From positions 24,237-88,236 of the forward strand of contig MGTD01000018.1 in the NCBI GenBank assembly GCA_001799285.1: 64,000 nt of DNA. Reading direction: 5' to 3'. This document shows positions 51,688 through 59,703 of this stretch, piece after piece; within the stretch, counting starts at the first letter, position 1; each line of letters starts with the position of its first letter. The stretch is from Deltaproteobacteria bacterium RIFOXYD12_FULL_56_24. GTDB lineage: Bacteria > Desulfobacterota > Desulfobulbia > Desulfobulbales > Desulfurivibrionaceae. The notes under the pieces are model-generated. The model saw only the letters and a program-made list of their open reading frames with translations, had not been told where the DNA came from and searched no databases. The position numbers were made by a program, and so were the translations under genes.

Positions 51688-51800
51688 TCATGAATCGAGC
51701 CATATGTACCGTATTTTTTTTCTGATGCCCAGACTCTTTTGTTAAAAAAAAGAAAAATGTTGTTTCCCTGCGGGCAACAATATATCTTGGCACAGCGGAT

Positions 51801-51898
51801 GGAAGTGGAAAGGGCTCTGGTGGCTTTCCCGGACTTCAAATCCGGTGCACCGGGTTAACAGCCTGGTGGGTGGGTTCGATTCCCATGCACTTCCGCCA
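51801..51898 (+). tRNA. selC: Selenocysteine tRNA
   Basis: The 98-nt gene includes an encoded CCA. It has acceptor strands GGAAGTG / CACTTCC, a long D-arm region, anticodon loop CTTCAAA with anticodon TCA in stem CCGGA/TCCGG, and a long variable arm (TGCACCGGGTTAACAGCCTGG). The T-arm is GGGTTCGATTCCC and the end GCCA. Length, anticodon and long variable arm identify tRNA-Sec. selA, selB and selD are not in the window. Confidence 0.95.
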
Positions 51899-51901
51899 AA
51901 A

Positions 51902-51998
51902 GAAAATGCAAAGTTAAAAGTGGAGAGTGAAAAATTGGGGGGAGAGTTCCCACGCCTCGTTTCGTTTCTCACTTTTAATTCTTCATTTTGCATTCTTC
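51902..51998. repeat. Long imperfect inverted repeat between tRNA-Sec and glyQ
   Basis: AAAATGCAAAGTTAAAAGTG at the left and CACTTTTAATTCTTCATTTTGCAT at the right can pair with a few mismatches around a GC-rich centre. It overlaps the last codons of glyQ and may act as its terminator. Confidence 0.6.
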
Positions 51999-52864
51999 AC
52001 TGCCATTAACGGATATCCCATTTTCTCTCGCTGAGCCACGAATTTTTCCGCAACCTTTCTGGCGATATTCCTGATCCTGCCGATATATCTGGTCCGTTCC
52101 GCCACGCTGATGGCCTTTCTGGCATCCAGCAGGTTGAAGGTGTGCGAACATTTGAGGCAGTAGTCGTAGGCCGGCAGGATCAGCCCCACGTCCAGCAACC
52201 GGTGGGCCTCGGACTCGAAGGTGTCGAAAAATGAGAGCAGGGCCGGCACATTGGCCTGTTCGAAGTTGAAGGTGGAAAATTCCACCTCGGCCTGATGAAA
52301 GATATTGCCGTAGGAGACCTCGGAGTTCCAGGCGATATCGTAGACGCTGTCCACCCCTTGCAGATACATGGCGATGCGTTCCAGACCGTAGGTCACTTCC
52401 ACCGTGATCGGATGCAGCTCCTGGCTGCCTGCCTGCTGGAAGTAGGTAAACTGGGTAATCTCCATGCCGTCCAGCCATACTTCCCAGCCCAGGCCCGAGG
52501 CGCCAAGGGTTGGTGATTCCCAGTCATCCTCGACAAAGCGGATATCGTGCTCCAGCGGGTCAAGGCCGAAGCTGGTGAGGCTTTCGATATAGAGATCCTG
52601 GATGTTGGGGGGAGACGGCTTGAGCATCACCTGAAACTGGTAGTAATGCTGGAGCCGGTTCGGGTTTTCGCCATAACGGCCATCGGTCGGCCGCCGGGAG
52701 GGCTGGACATAGGCAACCTTCCACGGTTCCGGCCCCAAGGCCCGCAACAGGGTGGCGGGATGGAAGGTTCCGGCCCCTACTTCCATGTCATAAGGCTGTT
52801 GCAGCGCGCAACCTTGTTTTGCCCAGAATCTGCTGAGTTCGAGAATGATATCCTGAAAATACAC
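51983..52864 (-). CDS. glyQ: Glycyl-tRNA synthetase alpha subunit
   Basis: This is the alpha chain of the alpha2beta2-type glycyl-tRNA synthetase, which activates glycine and charges tRNA-Gly. The 293 residues carry the family hallmark [41 protein letters not shown] (motif region), [19 protein letters not shown] and [17 protein letters not shown]. The beta-subunit gene glyS usually follows; here the stop is followed by tRNA-Sec and a small acidic protein gene, so glyS must lie elsewhere. The upstream neighbour ends 15 bases before its start. Confidence 0.97.
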   Translation of the reverse strand: MYFQDIILELSRFWAKQGCALQQPYDMEVGAGTFHPATLLRALGPEPWKVAYVQPSRRPTDGRYGENPNRLQHYYQFQVMLKPSPPNIQDLYIESLTSFGLDPLEHDIRFVEDDWESPTLGASGLGWEVWLDGMEITQFTYFQQAGSQELHPITVEVTYGLERIAMYLQGVDSVYDIAWNSEVSYGNIFHQAEVEFSTFNFEQANVPALLSFFDTFESEAHRLLDVGLILPAYDYCLKCSHTFNLLDARKAISVAERTRYIGRIRNIARKVAEKFVAQREKMGYPLMAVKNAK

Positions 52865-52879
52865 GTGTTTCCCTTTGCC

Positions 52880-54559
52880 TTATTGTTCGGTCTTTTTGGT
52901 GAAATCAAGCTGGTACATGAGCACGGTGGCGGTCTGCTCGGAAAACATCTCCATGGTGCTGGTGGAAATGATGATGCCGACCATCAGCTCGGCCCTGGTT
53001 TTTTCGGCATTGGGCCGGAGCAGATAATCGGCGATGTAGCCGTCGATCTTTCTGGTTTGCCACAGCGGGGTAAGCCCGATGCCGTTCCAGGTAAGGGCAT
53101 GGATCTCCCCGCCGGGATAGTTCTTCATGTTCTTGAAGATCCGTGACGAGCTGGAGAGGTTCTTGTTGATGATCACATCGATAATCCCGTCGCCGTTGAC
53201 ATCTTGCACGATGATGCGGCTGGGAACGTAGATGCGGTCATATTTTCCATTGCTGCCCAGTTCGTCTATATCCATCAGCGGCGGCGCCCCGCCGATGAAG
53301 CTGGTGGTACCGCCGTAATAATCGTCGCTTTTCCAAAGCAGGGAGCCGGAGGATCGCATCACCCGTAACCGGTCATCCCGGTCGATGGCGATGATCTCAC
53401 GGCTGCCGTCGTTGTCCAGATCGGCAATGGTGAAGTCAAAAAGATTCACCTGGGGGGGAACCTCGATGCTGCTGCCGGGCTTAACCGTACCGCCGGCGAG
53501 TCCCAGCCTGAAGATGCCCGGAGCCACGGCCTTGTCGAAATCAGCGCGCTGGCCGGCGAGAACCGCCCCTTCCCCCGGAATCTGTATTACCCGCACATAC
53601 CAGAGGGCATCCTTGAAGATATAGCTGGCCTTGTTTTCGCCAAGCCATTCAAAGGCGAAGGAGCTGGGATTCTGGTGGTCGGCGGCGCTTACGTATATTT
53701 CCGGCTTGCCGTTGCCGTTGAGATCGGCGACGGAGATGGCATGCACCCGGAAAGATTTGCTGCCGCTGATTTTGCCCACCTTACTCAGGCGGCTGCCGTC
53801 ACGTTTATAGATATGTACGCTGTCTTGATCCGCCAGGATCACCTCCGCAACGCCGTCGCCGTCAAGATCGGCCGTTTCCATGGACTGAAGCGAGAGCTTC
53901 ATGTTCTGACTCTTGGTGAAATCGAAGGCGGAGTTGATGCCCTTGCTGTAGACAAAGGGGGAATTGCCGGCGCGACCGCTAAGGGCCCGTTCCGGATGCG
54001 CGGTGGCATACTGGGGCGGGGCTTGACTGACAGCGGCCTGGGGAGTGGGCTGGGCCGAGGCCGGGCGTTTATGGGCAAATACTTTCTCGCTTATATCCCA
54101 GGCCAGGGAGTCGATGCTTTGGATTATTTCGCTTTCGCTTTTGGCCGTGGCATAAAAACTCTGGGGCGCGGCTTTGCCTGTCTCAAAGACCTTGGCATCC
54201 AGCGAAAGGCTGCTGCCCAAGGCGGTGATGCTGCCAACTACCAGGTAATCGGCCTGGAGATTCTTGGCCAGGCTGAGAAAACCCTCTGCCTGGGTTGGGG
54301 TTCCGGCGCCGGCCAGGGCCTTGTCCACCACAGCCTTGTCGATCACGGTGAGGCCGATCTCGGAAGCAAGGCGGCTGGCAAGCATGTCGCGGATGCCGCT
54401 GGTGAGATAGCTCATGTCCTTGGGCGCATTGGCCTTGAACGGCAGGAAAGCGATGCGCCCGGCCTGGGCGGCTCCGAGCGTTGGCAGCGCAAGATGCATG
54501 ACGAAGATCAGTGCGGCGAGCAAGACCGGGAAGAAGGTATGTTTGCTTTGTTTGGGCAT
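52880..54559 (-). CDS. Exported FG-GAP/VCBS-repeat protein with TolB-N/FlgO-like domain
   Basis: The 559 residues have a signal peptide (FFPVLLAALIFVMHLALPTLGAAQ). The N-terminal domain RIAFLPFKANAPKDMSYLTSGIRDMLASRL...TVIDKAVVDKAL resembles TolB-N/FlgO-type outer-membrane assembly domains. A Pro/Gln-rich linker is followed by a C-terminal propeller of FG-GAP calcium-binding-like repeats (DLDGDGVAEVILAD, DLNGNGKPEIYVSA, DLDNDGSREIIAID, DVNGDGIIDVIIN). AAGGAAACCGG lies before ATG 54559. It could be a surface or outer-membrane protein with a carbohydrate or partner binding propeller. It is upstream of glyQ in the same orientation. Confidence 0.82.
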   Translation of the reverse strand: MPKQSKHTFFPVLLAALIFVMHLALPTLGAAQAGRIAFLPFKANAPKDMSYLTSGIRDMLASRLASEIGLTVIDKAVVDKALAGAGTPTQAEGFLSLAKNLQADYLVVGSITALGSSLSLDAKVFETGKAAPQSFYATAKSESEIIQSIDSLAWDISEKVFAHKRPASAQPTPQAAVSQAPPQYATAHPERALSGRAGNSPFVYSKGINSAFDFTKSQNMKLSLQSMETADLDGDGVAEVILADQDSVHIYKRDGSRLSKVGKISGSKSFRVHAISVADLNGNGKPEIYVSAADHQNPSSFAFEWLGENKASYIFKDALWYVRVIQIPGEGAVLAGQRADFDKAVAPGIFRLGLAGGTVKPGSSIEVPPQVNLFDFTIADLDNDGSREIIAIDRDDRLRVMRSSGSLLWKSDDYYGGTTSFIGGAPPLMDIDELGSNGKYDRIYVPSRIIVQDVNGDGIIDVIINKNLSSSSRIFKNMKNYPGGEIHALTWNGIGLTPLWQTRKIDGYIADYLLRPNAEKTRAELMVGIIISTSTMEMFSEQTATVLMYQLDFTKKTEQ

Positions 54560-54836
54560 GACCGGTTTCCTTATTGAAAAGAAGAGTGATTTTCCGTAGA
54601 GTTCAGGCATAAAATAGCCGTTATCTGAGCAGAACATTTCGCGGACGGCCCCTTATGTCGAGCACGATCATGTTTAATGTTGCGGGTACTTTTGAACAAC
54701 GGCTTAACTTTGCAAGCTTACCCCGAAGAAACGCCCAAGGGCAAGAGTTTTTTGTAGACACGAACTGCGGCGAAGTTGCAGGCTAAGGTTTATATAGCAC
54801 GGCGGAAGCCGTTTTTGACAGAGTGAAAAGGCAAGG
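54560..54836. other. Intergenic region between divergent genes
   Basis: No gene or clear regulatory site is seen. It must carry promoters for the FG-GAP gene (minus) and the phosphatase (plus). Confidence 0.45.
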
Positions 54837-55424
54837 ATGAAAACCACCATTTATCTTATCCGGCATGGCCTGACTGCGGCAAACAAGGAAGATGTTTTTG
54901 CCGGGCGCACCGAGGAACCCCTGCATCCGGATGGTGCGGCCCAGCTTGCCGAGGTTGGCGAAAGGCTGGCCGGCTGCGGCATCAGCAGGATATTTTCCGG
55001 ACCCTTGACCAGAACCAGGCAATCGGCCTTAATTATCGGGGAATTGCTGGCCGTGCCGGTTGAAGCGGAAGAGGCTTTGACCGAGATTTATATTCCGCAT
55101 TGGGACGGATTGAGCAAAGCGGCGATCCGGACGAGGTTCGGTCCTGAATATCCCACCTGGCTTGAGAATCCGGCCGGATTTTGTCTGCCGGGCTGCGAGA
55201 CCATTGCCGCGGTGCAGAAGCGGGCCGTGGCTTTTCTGGATGCGCTTTTCCTTGCGTATCCAGGGCAGAACCTGCTGGTAGTAAGCCATTTGATCGTGGT
55301 TCGGGCCTTGTTTTTACATGCCCTCGGTCGGTCTCTCGCGGATTTCCGGGAGATCAAGGTCGCAAATGGACAGGTGGCGACCATTGTGCGGGATAATTTG
55401 GGGGGGATTGCAGTGGAGTTATGA
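54837..55424 (+). CDS. Histidine-phosphatase family protein (CobC/GpmB-like)
   Basis: The 195 residues have the catalytic IRHGLT motif (His10) near the N-terminus, FSGPLTRTRQSA with the phosphate-binding Arg residues, the acid ALTEIYIPHWDG and the second His in VVSHLIVVRALF. Length and the EIYIPHWDGLSK pattern resemble the CobC-like alpha-ribazole phosphatase / GpmB branch. Without cobalamin genes nearby, the substrate is not known. It is isolated: its downstream side is a PE1 element and then pyrD in the opposite direction. Confidence 0.88.
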   Translation: MKTTIYLIRHGLTAANKEDVFAGRTEEPLHPDGAAQLAEVGERLAGCGISRIFSGPLTRTRQSALIIGELLAVPVEAEEALTEIYIPHWDGLSKAAIRTRFGPEYPTWLENPAGFCLPGCETIAAVQKRAVAFLDALFLAYPGQNLLVVSHLIVVRALFLHALGRSLADFREIKVANGQVATIVRDNLGGIAVEL

Positions 55425-55489
55425 TGCGGTTTACTCTTTTACCCTGGTTTTATCGCTGAACGAATGGCTTTGTTTAGTAAAAATCAGGA

Positions 55490-55670
55490 GTAACTATCCA
55501 GCAGTGCCCCAGGTTGCGGTGTACCCAGTGGGTATAAGTTCGCTAGGCAGGCAAGCTGCCAAGCTCAACTATAAGCGGGGCGGCACCCCTGCGGGGCATA
55601 AACTCCGCGTACTTTTGTACGTGGTGATCCGGGCCGATCGCCGCAAGAAGGGGTGCTGCTGGATAGTTAC
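55490..55670 (+). repeat. Composite PE1 element with nested PE2
   Basis: B-type ends (GTAACTATCC...GGATAGTTAC) enclose a C-type core (GCGTAC-TTTT-GTACGT, GATCGCCGCAAG) and a PE2 element at 55522-55573. Target duplication AATCAGGA/AATCAGGG (55482-55489 and 55671-55678). There is no left module, and the pyrD stop lies in the right duplication. Confidence 0.9.
55522..55573 (+). repeat. PE2 element nested in PE1
   Basis: 52 bp, TACCCAGTGGGTATAAG then TTCGCTAGGCAGGCAAG and CTGCCAAGCTCAACTATA. Both hairpins are kept with compensatory changes (AGGCAG/CTGCC). Confidence 0.85.
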
Positions 55671-55672
55671 AA

Positions 55673-56593
55673 TCAGGGCAGGATAAGCCCGCCAATCACC
55701 TCGCTGATCCCGGAAAGTCGGTTGTCAGTCAGATAACGGCCAAGCCCTTCAACTATCTCCTGGCTGGCGCGGGGATTGACGAAGTTTGCGGTGCCGACCT
55801 CGATGGCGGTGGCGCCAGCCAGAAGAAATTCCAGGGCATCCTCCGTCGTGGTGATGCCGCCGATACCGATAACCGGAATTTTTACAGCCTGGGCCACCTG
55901 CCAGACCATGCGCAGGGCGATGGGCTTGATCGCCGGGCCGGACAGCCCCCCCACGATATTGGCCAGCCTCGGCCTTCGGCTTCTGACATCAATGGCCATG
56001 CCCAGCAGGGTGTTGATCAGGGAAACCGCTTGCGCTCCGCCTGCCTCCGCACCCCTGGCGATCTGGGCTATGTCGCTGACATTGGGGGAAAGTTTGACGA
56101 TCACCGGCAGGGTGCTATGGGCGCACACCGCTCTGGTTACGGCCTCGGCCATTGCCGGATCGGTGCCAAAGGCAACCCCGCCCTTTTTCACATTGGGGCA
56201 GGAGATATTGACCTCAAGGGCGCTGATTCCTTCTACCTCGCTGAGCCGCCGGCCCAAAGTTTGATACTCTTCCAGGCTGTCTCCCAGGATATTGACGATC
56301 ACCCTGGTGCCGATCTCCCGCAGATAGGGCATTTTTTCGCTGATAAAGCGATCAAGCCCCACGTTTTCAAGGCCGATGGCATTGAGCATGCCTGAGGCTG
56401 TTTCCACGATGCGAGGCGGCGGATTTCCCCGGCGCGGAGCAAGCGAGATCCCCTTGACCACTACGCCGCCCAGGTAGTGAAGATTGACGTAGGGCGCGAA
56501 TTCCTTGCCATAGCCAAAGGTGCCGGAGGCGGTTAGCACGGGATTTTTTAAAAAGAGGCTGCCGATTGAGACACGCAGATCCGGGGTGGTCAT
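55673..56593 (-). CDS. pyrD: Dihydroorotate dehydrogenase, class 1B catalytic subunit
   Basis: This enzyme oxidises dihydroorotate to orotate in pyrimidine synthesis, using FMN, and passes electrons to the PyrK subunit. The 306 residues open LRVSIGSLFLKNPVLTASGTFGYG, with the class-1 substrate region NAIGLENVG, the active-site Cys in VNISCPNVK and the FMN phosphate site GIGGITTTEDALEFLLAGATAIEVGTANF. Together with the overlapping pyrK (ATGA) this is the NAD-linked class 1B form. The TGA lies inside the duplication of the PE1 element, so the last codons are at the insertion boundary. Confidence 0.96.
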   Translation of the reverse strand: MTTPDLRVSIGSLFLKNPVLTASGTFGYGKEFAPYVNLHYLGGVVVKGISLAPRRGNPPPRIVETASGMLNAIGLENVGLDRFISEKMPYLREIGTRVIVNILGDSLEEYQTLGRRLSEVEGISALEVNISCPNVKKGGVAFGTDPAMAEAVTRAVCAHSTLPVIVKLSPNVSDIAQIARGAEAGGAQAVSLINTLLGMAIDVRSRRPRLANIVGGLSGPAIKPIALRMVWQVAQAVKIPVIGIGGITTTEDALEFLLAGATAIEVGTANFVNPRASQEIVEGLGRYLTDNRLSGISEVIGGLILP

Positions 56594-57381
56594 AGCCAGG
56601 CCACCTCCTCAGCCTTGAAAACCGGGCCGTCCTTGCAGACATGGAGATAGGGGCCGGAAAGCTCTGCCTGGGGCACCGCGCAGCCGAGGCAGGCTCCGAT
56701 CCCGCAGGCCATCGTGGCCTCCAGGGAAACCTGGCACTCCCAGCCCTGTTTTCGGCACTGGCCGGCCACCGCCTTCATCATCGGATGCGGGCCGCAGGCG
56801 CACACCGTCCACTTAAGTTCAGGGTCAAGATGTTGCAAAAGAAGCTCGGCCACAAAGCCATGGTGGCCGAGGCTTCCGTCATCGGTGGCCAGATGGGTTG
56901 TTACTCCGAGATCCATGAAATTACCGGGCAGGGGGCCAAGCTCGGCGGCTGTACGGGCGCCGAGCAAAACGACACATTTCGGAGGGCAGGTGTTGCGCAG
57001 GATCTCTCGCGCCAGAAAATAGAGGGGGGCGATGCCCATCCCTCCTCCCACCAGGCAGATCGCCTTACTGGCGGCGAGTTCAAAACCGTGGCCCAGCGGC
57101 CCGGTCAGGTTCAGTTGCTGGCCGGCGGTCATCGTGGCCAGAAGGCGGGTGCCTTTGCCGACAACCTTATAGAGAAGCTGCACCTGATCATGGCCAATGG
57201 TCTGGTGGATGGACAGGGGCCGCCGGAGAAGGGGATCGTAACCTGGTGAGGTCTGGACCATGACAAACTGGCCGGGTCGGGCATTGGCGGCGATCTCCGG
57301 AGCCCTCAGGGTGAGCCGGAATATCTCCGGCATAAGTTGCTCCTGGCGAAGGACTTCCGCCTGTTCTTCATATTTATTCAT
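56590..57381 (-). CDS. pyrK: Dihydroorotate dehydrogenase electron transfer subunit
   Basis: This FAD and 2Fe-2S subunit passes electrons from PyrD to NAD. The 263 residues have a ferredoxin-reductase fold (FRLTLRAPEIAANARPGQFVMVQTSPG, FAD site RRPLSIHQT), a NAD site (CLVGGGMGIAPLYFLAREI) and a C-terminal Cys cluster ACGIGACLGCAV...HVC for 2Fe-2S. The four cysteines are present. It is the first gene of the pyrK-pyrD pair; a PE1 element (57411-57620) separates it from parB. Start ATG 57381. Confidence 0.96.
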   Translation of the reverse strand: MNKYEEQAEVLRQEQLMPEIFRLTLRAPEIAANARPGQFVMVQTSPGYDPLLRRPLSIHQTIGHDQVQLLYKVVGKGTRLLATMTAGQQLNLTGPLGHGFELAASKAICLVGGGMGIAPLYFLAREILRNTCPPKCVVLLGARTAAELGPLPGNFMDLGVTTHLATDDGSLGHHGFVAELLLQHLDPELKWTVCACGPHPMMKAVAGQCRKQGWECQVSLEATMACGIGACLGCAVPQAELSGPYLHVCKDGPVFKAEEVAWL

Positions 57382-57410
57382 GTTTAACTATCTGTTTATA
57401 TTGGTTATTT

Positions 57411-57620
57411 ATAACTATCAAGCTCAAGAGCCGGAAACGAACAAAGGCAACCCAAACCGTAACTATCCAGCAGTGCCGTTCACCCAGAGGGCATAAGTTT
57501 CGTTTGGGCAGAGGCAAGCTGCCCAACTCAGCTATAGCTGCTAGGCAGAAGCCTGCGAAGTGTGCTGGTGCCCATGAGCAGGCTAATAACAACGCAGATG
57601 CGGTGCTGCTGGATAGTTAC
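57411..57620 (+). repeat. PE1 element, B-type, with nested PE2, between pyrK and parB
   Basis: The 210-bp copy has left box ATAACTATCA, inner box GTAACTATCC (57460) and right end GGATAGTTAC. Target duplication GGTTATTT / GATTATTT (57403-57410 and 57621-57628). It is the only clear copy oriented against the surrounding transcription. Confidence 0.9.
57481..57536 (+). repeat. PE2 element nested in PE1
   Basis: CACCCAGAGGGCATAAG...TTTGGGCAGAGGCAAG...CTGCCCAACTCAGCTATA. It lies at the same relative place in its host as the nested copies at 55522 and 63935. Confidence 0.85.
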
Positions 57621-57622
57621 GA

Positions 57623-58516
57623 TTATTTCCCTTGCTTGGGAAGAATAAGCGCTAATACTCGTTCGAGATCATCGTGGGAATAGTACTCAATTTCCAGTTT
57701 TCCCCGGGTGCCGCTTTGGACGATCCGGGCCTTTGTATCAAGATAATTGACCAGCCCGTTGGCCAGCGATTTGCAATATGATTCCGGCAATTCATTCGCC
57801 GACTTCCTGGGCTGACGCTTTACCCCGCCGCCTGACGCCGCCATTTTTTTCTTCTGCTTTTGGGCCAAGGCCTCTGCCTGTCGGACGTTAAGCCCCTGCT
57901 CCACGATCTCGTTTCTGACCTCGCGCATGGCCTCTTCATCGCCAACGCTGAGCAGTACTCTCGCATGCCCCATGCTCAAGATGCCGCGCACCAGATCCTG
58001 CTTGGCAAAATCAGGCAGCTGATTGATCCGCAGAGCATTGGCCACGGTTGACCGCTCCTTGCCAACCCGTTTTGCCACATCCTCCTGGGTCAGATTAAAT
58101 TCCTTTACCAGGCGGAGGTATGCTTCCGCCTCTTCCAGGGGGTTCAGGTCCTGACGCTGGATATTTTCGATGAGCGCCAACTCGAGGCGATCAAGGGGGG
58201 TGACATCTTTTACCAGAACAGGCACCTCGTCAAGCCCCGCCATTTTGGCGGCCCTCCAGCGCCGTTCTCCGGCGATGATCTGGTAGCGGCCTTCACCCCC
58301 ATGCTCGCACACTACCAGGGGCAGCAAAACGCCTTTTTCCAGGATCGAGGCCGAAAGTTGAGCCAGCGCCGTATCATTTATATCCTTCCGCGGTTGACCC
58401 GGATTTGCCTCGATGGCATCGATGGGGCACAAAAAGTATTCCCGGCCATCGGAACCGCTGGAGGGCAACAGGGCGTCAAGGCCCTTGCCGAGGGCGGGGA
58501 TTGTTTTTTTAATCAT
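57623..58516 (-). CDS. parB: Chromosome partitioning protein ParB
   Basis: This is a CTP-dependent clamp loading at parS sites and cooperating with ParA in origin segregation. The 297 residues have the ParB N-terminal domain (PALGKGLDALLP, GQPRKDIND) and CTPase motif (GERRWRAAKMAGLDEVPVLV). The helix-turn-helix (LTQEDVAKRVGKERSTVANALRINQLPDF, GHARVLLS) and a C-terminal dimerisation domain (KLEIEYYSHDDLERVLALI) follow. A basic linker (QKQKKKMAASGGGVKRQPRK) precedes the C-terminal domain. A PE1 element separates it from parA. Confidence 0.97.
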   Translation of the reverse strand: MIKKTIPALGKGLDALLPSSGSDGREYFLCPIDAIEANPGQPRKDINDTALAQLSASILEKGVLLPLVVCEHGGEGRYQIIAGERRWRAAKMAGLDEVPVLVKDVTPLDRLELALIENIQRQDLNPLEEAEAYLRLVKEFNLTQEDVAKRVGKERSTVANALRINQLPDFAKQDLVRGILSMGHARVLLSVGDEEAMREVRNEIVEQGLNVRQAEALAQKQKKKMAASGGGVKRQPRKSANELPESYCKSLANGLVNYLDTKARIVQSGTRGKLEIEYYSHDDLERVLALILPKQGK

Positions 58517-58554
58517 GCTTTCACTTCCTCTTTTGCCGCAATCTTTGGTTGCTT

Positions 58555-58707
58555 GTAACTATCCAGCAGCACCGCATCTGCGTTGTTATCAGCCTGCTCA
58601 TGGGCACCAGCACACTTAGCAGGCTTCTGCCTAGCAGCTACGGCACTGCTGAATAGTTACGGTTTTGGTTGTTTTTGTTCGCTTCCGGCCTTGAGCTGGA
58701 TGGTTAC
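58555..58707 (-). repeat. PE1 element, B-type, between parA and parB; supplies parA stop
   Basis: The 153-bp unit has exact duplications GGTTGCTT (58547-58554 and 58708-58715). It ends GTAACTATCC on the plus strand, with GAATAGTTAC at the inner box and GGATGGTTAC at the outer end. Oriented with the minus-strand genes. Confidence 0.93.
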
Positions 58708-59480
58708 GGTTGCTTGCGCAGAAATTCTTTTCCCAGCTGCAAATAGCTGAGCGCTCCGGTTGAACGCTTATCGTAGACGATTGCCGCCTGGCCATGGCTC
58801 GGGGCCTCACTGAGACGAACGTTGCGTGGAATCACCGTGTCGTACACCCTCCCCTGGAAATGGTTTTTCACCTCGGCTACGACCTGGTGGGTCAGCCTGT
58901 TTCTGCCATCAAACATGGTCAGCAGCAGCCCTTCTATGGCAAGGGCTCGGTTGTACGAGTTTTTCACCAGCCGGATGGTTCGGACGAGTTGACTCAACCC
59001 CTCCAGGGCAAAATATTCGCACTGGAGGGGGATAAGAACGGTGTCCGCTGCGGTAAGGGCATTGATGGTCAACAGGCCTAGGGAGGGAGGGCAATCGATG
59101 AGGATGTAGTCATAATCTCCACGGACAGAAGCGAGAACCTTGCCCAGATAGCGCTCGCGTTTTACTGCTGACATAAGTTCAACCTCGATCCCGATCAGGT
59201 CGATATGGGTGGGAAGGACAGAGAGCTTTTTCAATCCCGGCACCGGCTGCACAACCGCTGCGGTTTCGGCCTCGCCCATATAACAATGATAGAGATGGGT
59301 TCCGCCGTTGGCGCGGCTGGCCCCCAGGCCGCTGGAGGTGTTTCCCTGCGGGTCGGAATCCACCACGAGAACCTTTTTGCCCAGCAGCGACAACGAGGCG
59401 GCCAGGTTTATGGCGGTGGTTGTCTTGCCCACCCCGCCTTTCTGGTTCGCGAGGGCCACAATCTTTGCGCCGTCTCCCAT
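58704..59480 (-). CDS. parA: Chromosome partitioning ATPase ParA (Soj type)
   Basis: This is a ParA/Soj ATPase for origin segregation. The 258 residues have the deviant Walker A motif NQKGGVGKTTTAIN near residue 14, Walker A' (VVDSDPQGNTSSGLG) and Walker B (YILIDCPPSLGLLTINAL). The C-terminal end reads LQLGKEFLRKQP, followed by a TAA that belongs to the terminal GTAAC of the PE1 element. GGAGG is ten bases before ATG 59480. The parS site lies about 190 bp upstream of the gene. Confidence 0.97.
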   Translation of the reverse strand: MGDGAKIVALANQKGGVGKTTTAINLAASLSLLGKKVLVVDSDPQGNTSSGLGASRANGGTHLYHCYMGEAETAAVVQPVPGLKKLSVLPTHIDLIGIEVELMSAVKRERYLGKVLASVRGDYDYILIDCPPSLGLLTINALTAADTVLIPLQCEYFALEGLSQLVRTIRLVKNSYNRALAIEGLLLTMFDGRNRLTHQVVAEVKNHFQGRVYDTVIPRNVRLSEAPSHGQAAIVYDKRSTGALSYLQLGKEFLRKQP

Positions 59481-59671
59481 GCTGAAAAACCTCCACAGTG
59501 TGGCTTTCTGGTTGGATTTTGTCATTTTTCTTTGTGTGGGGCAAGGGTGGGGCGGCGCAAATGGTCCGACGGCCCAGCCCTTGAGTTTGAGCATAATACC
59601 ACAATCTGTTGACGGAGAGCTTCTAATTTATGCGACACCGCTCTTTTTTTGCAAGACATGGAGCGGTAGAT

Positions 59672-59687
59672 TGTTTCACGTGAAACA
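59672..59687. promoter_or_regulatory. parS site
   Basis: TGTTTCACGTGAAACA is a perfect 16-bp palindrome identical to the canonical bacterial parS. It lies just upstream of parA, so ParB may nucleate here and may also influence parAB transcription. Such sites are usually within a few hundred kb of oriC. Confidence 0.95.
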
Positions 59688-59703
59688 TGTGTAATTTTAT
59701 CTT

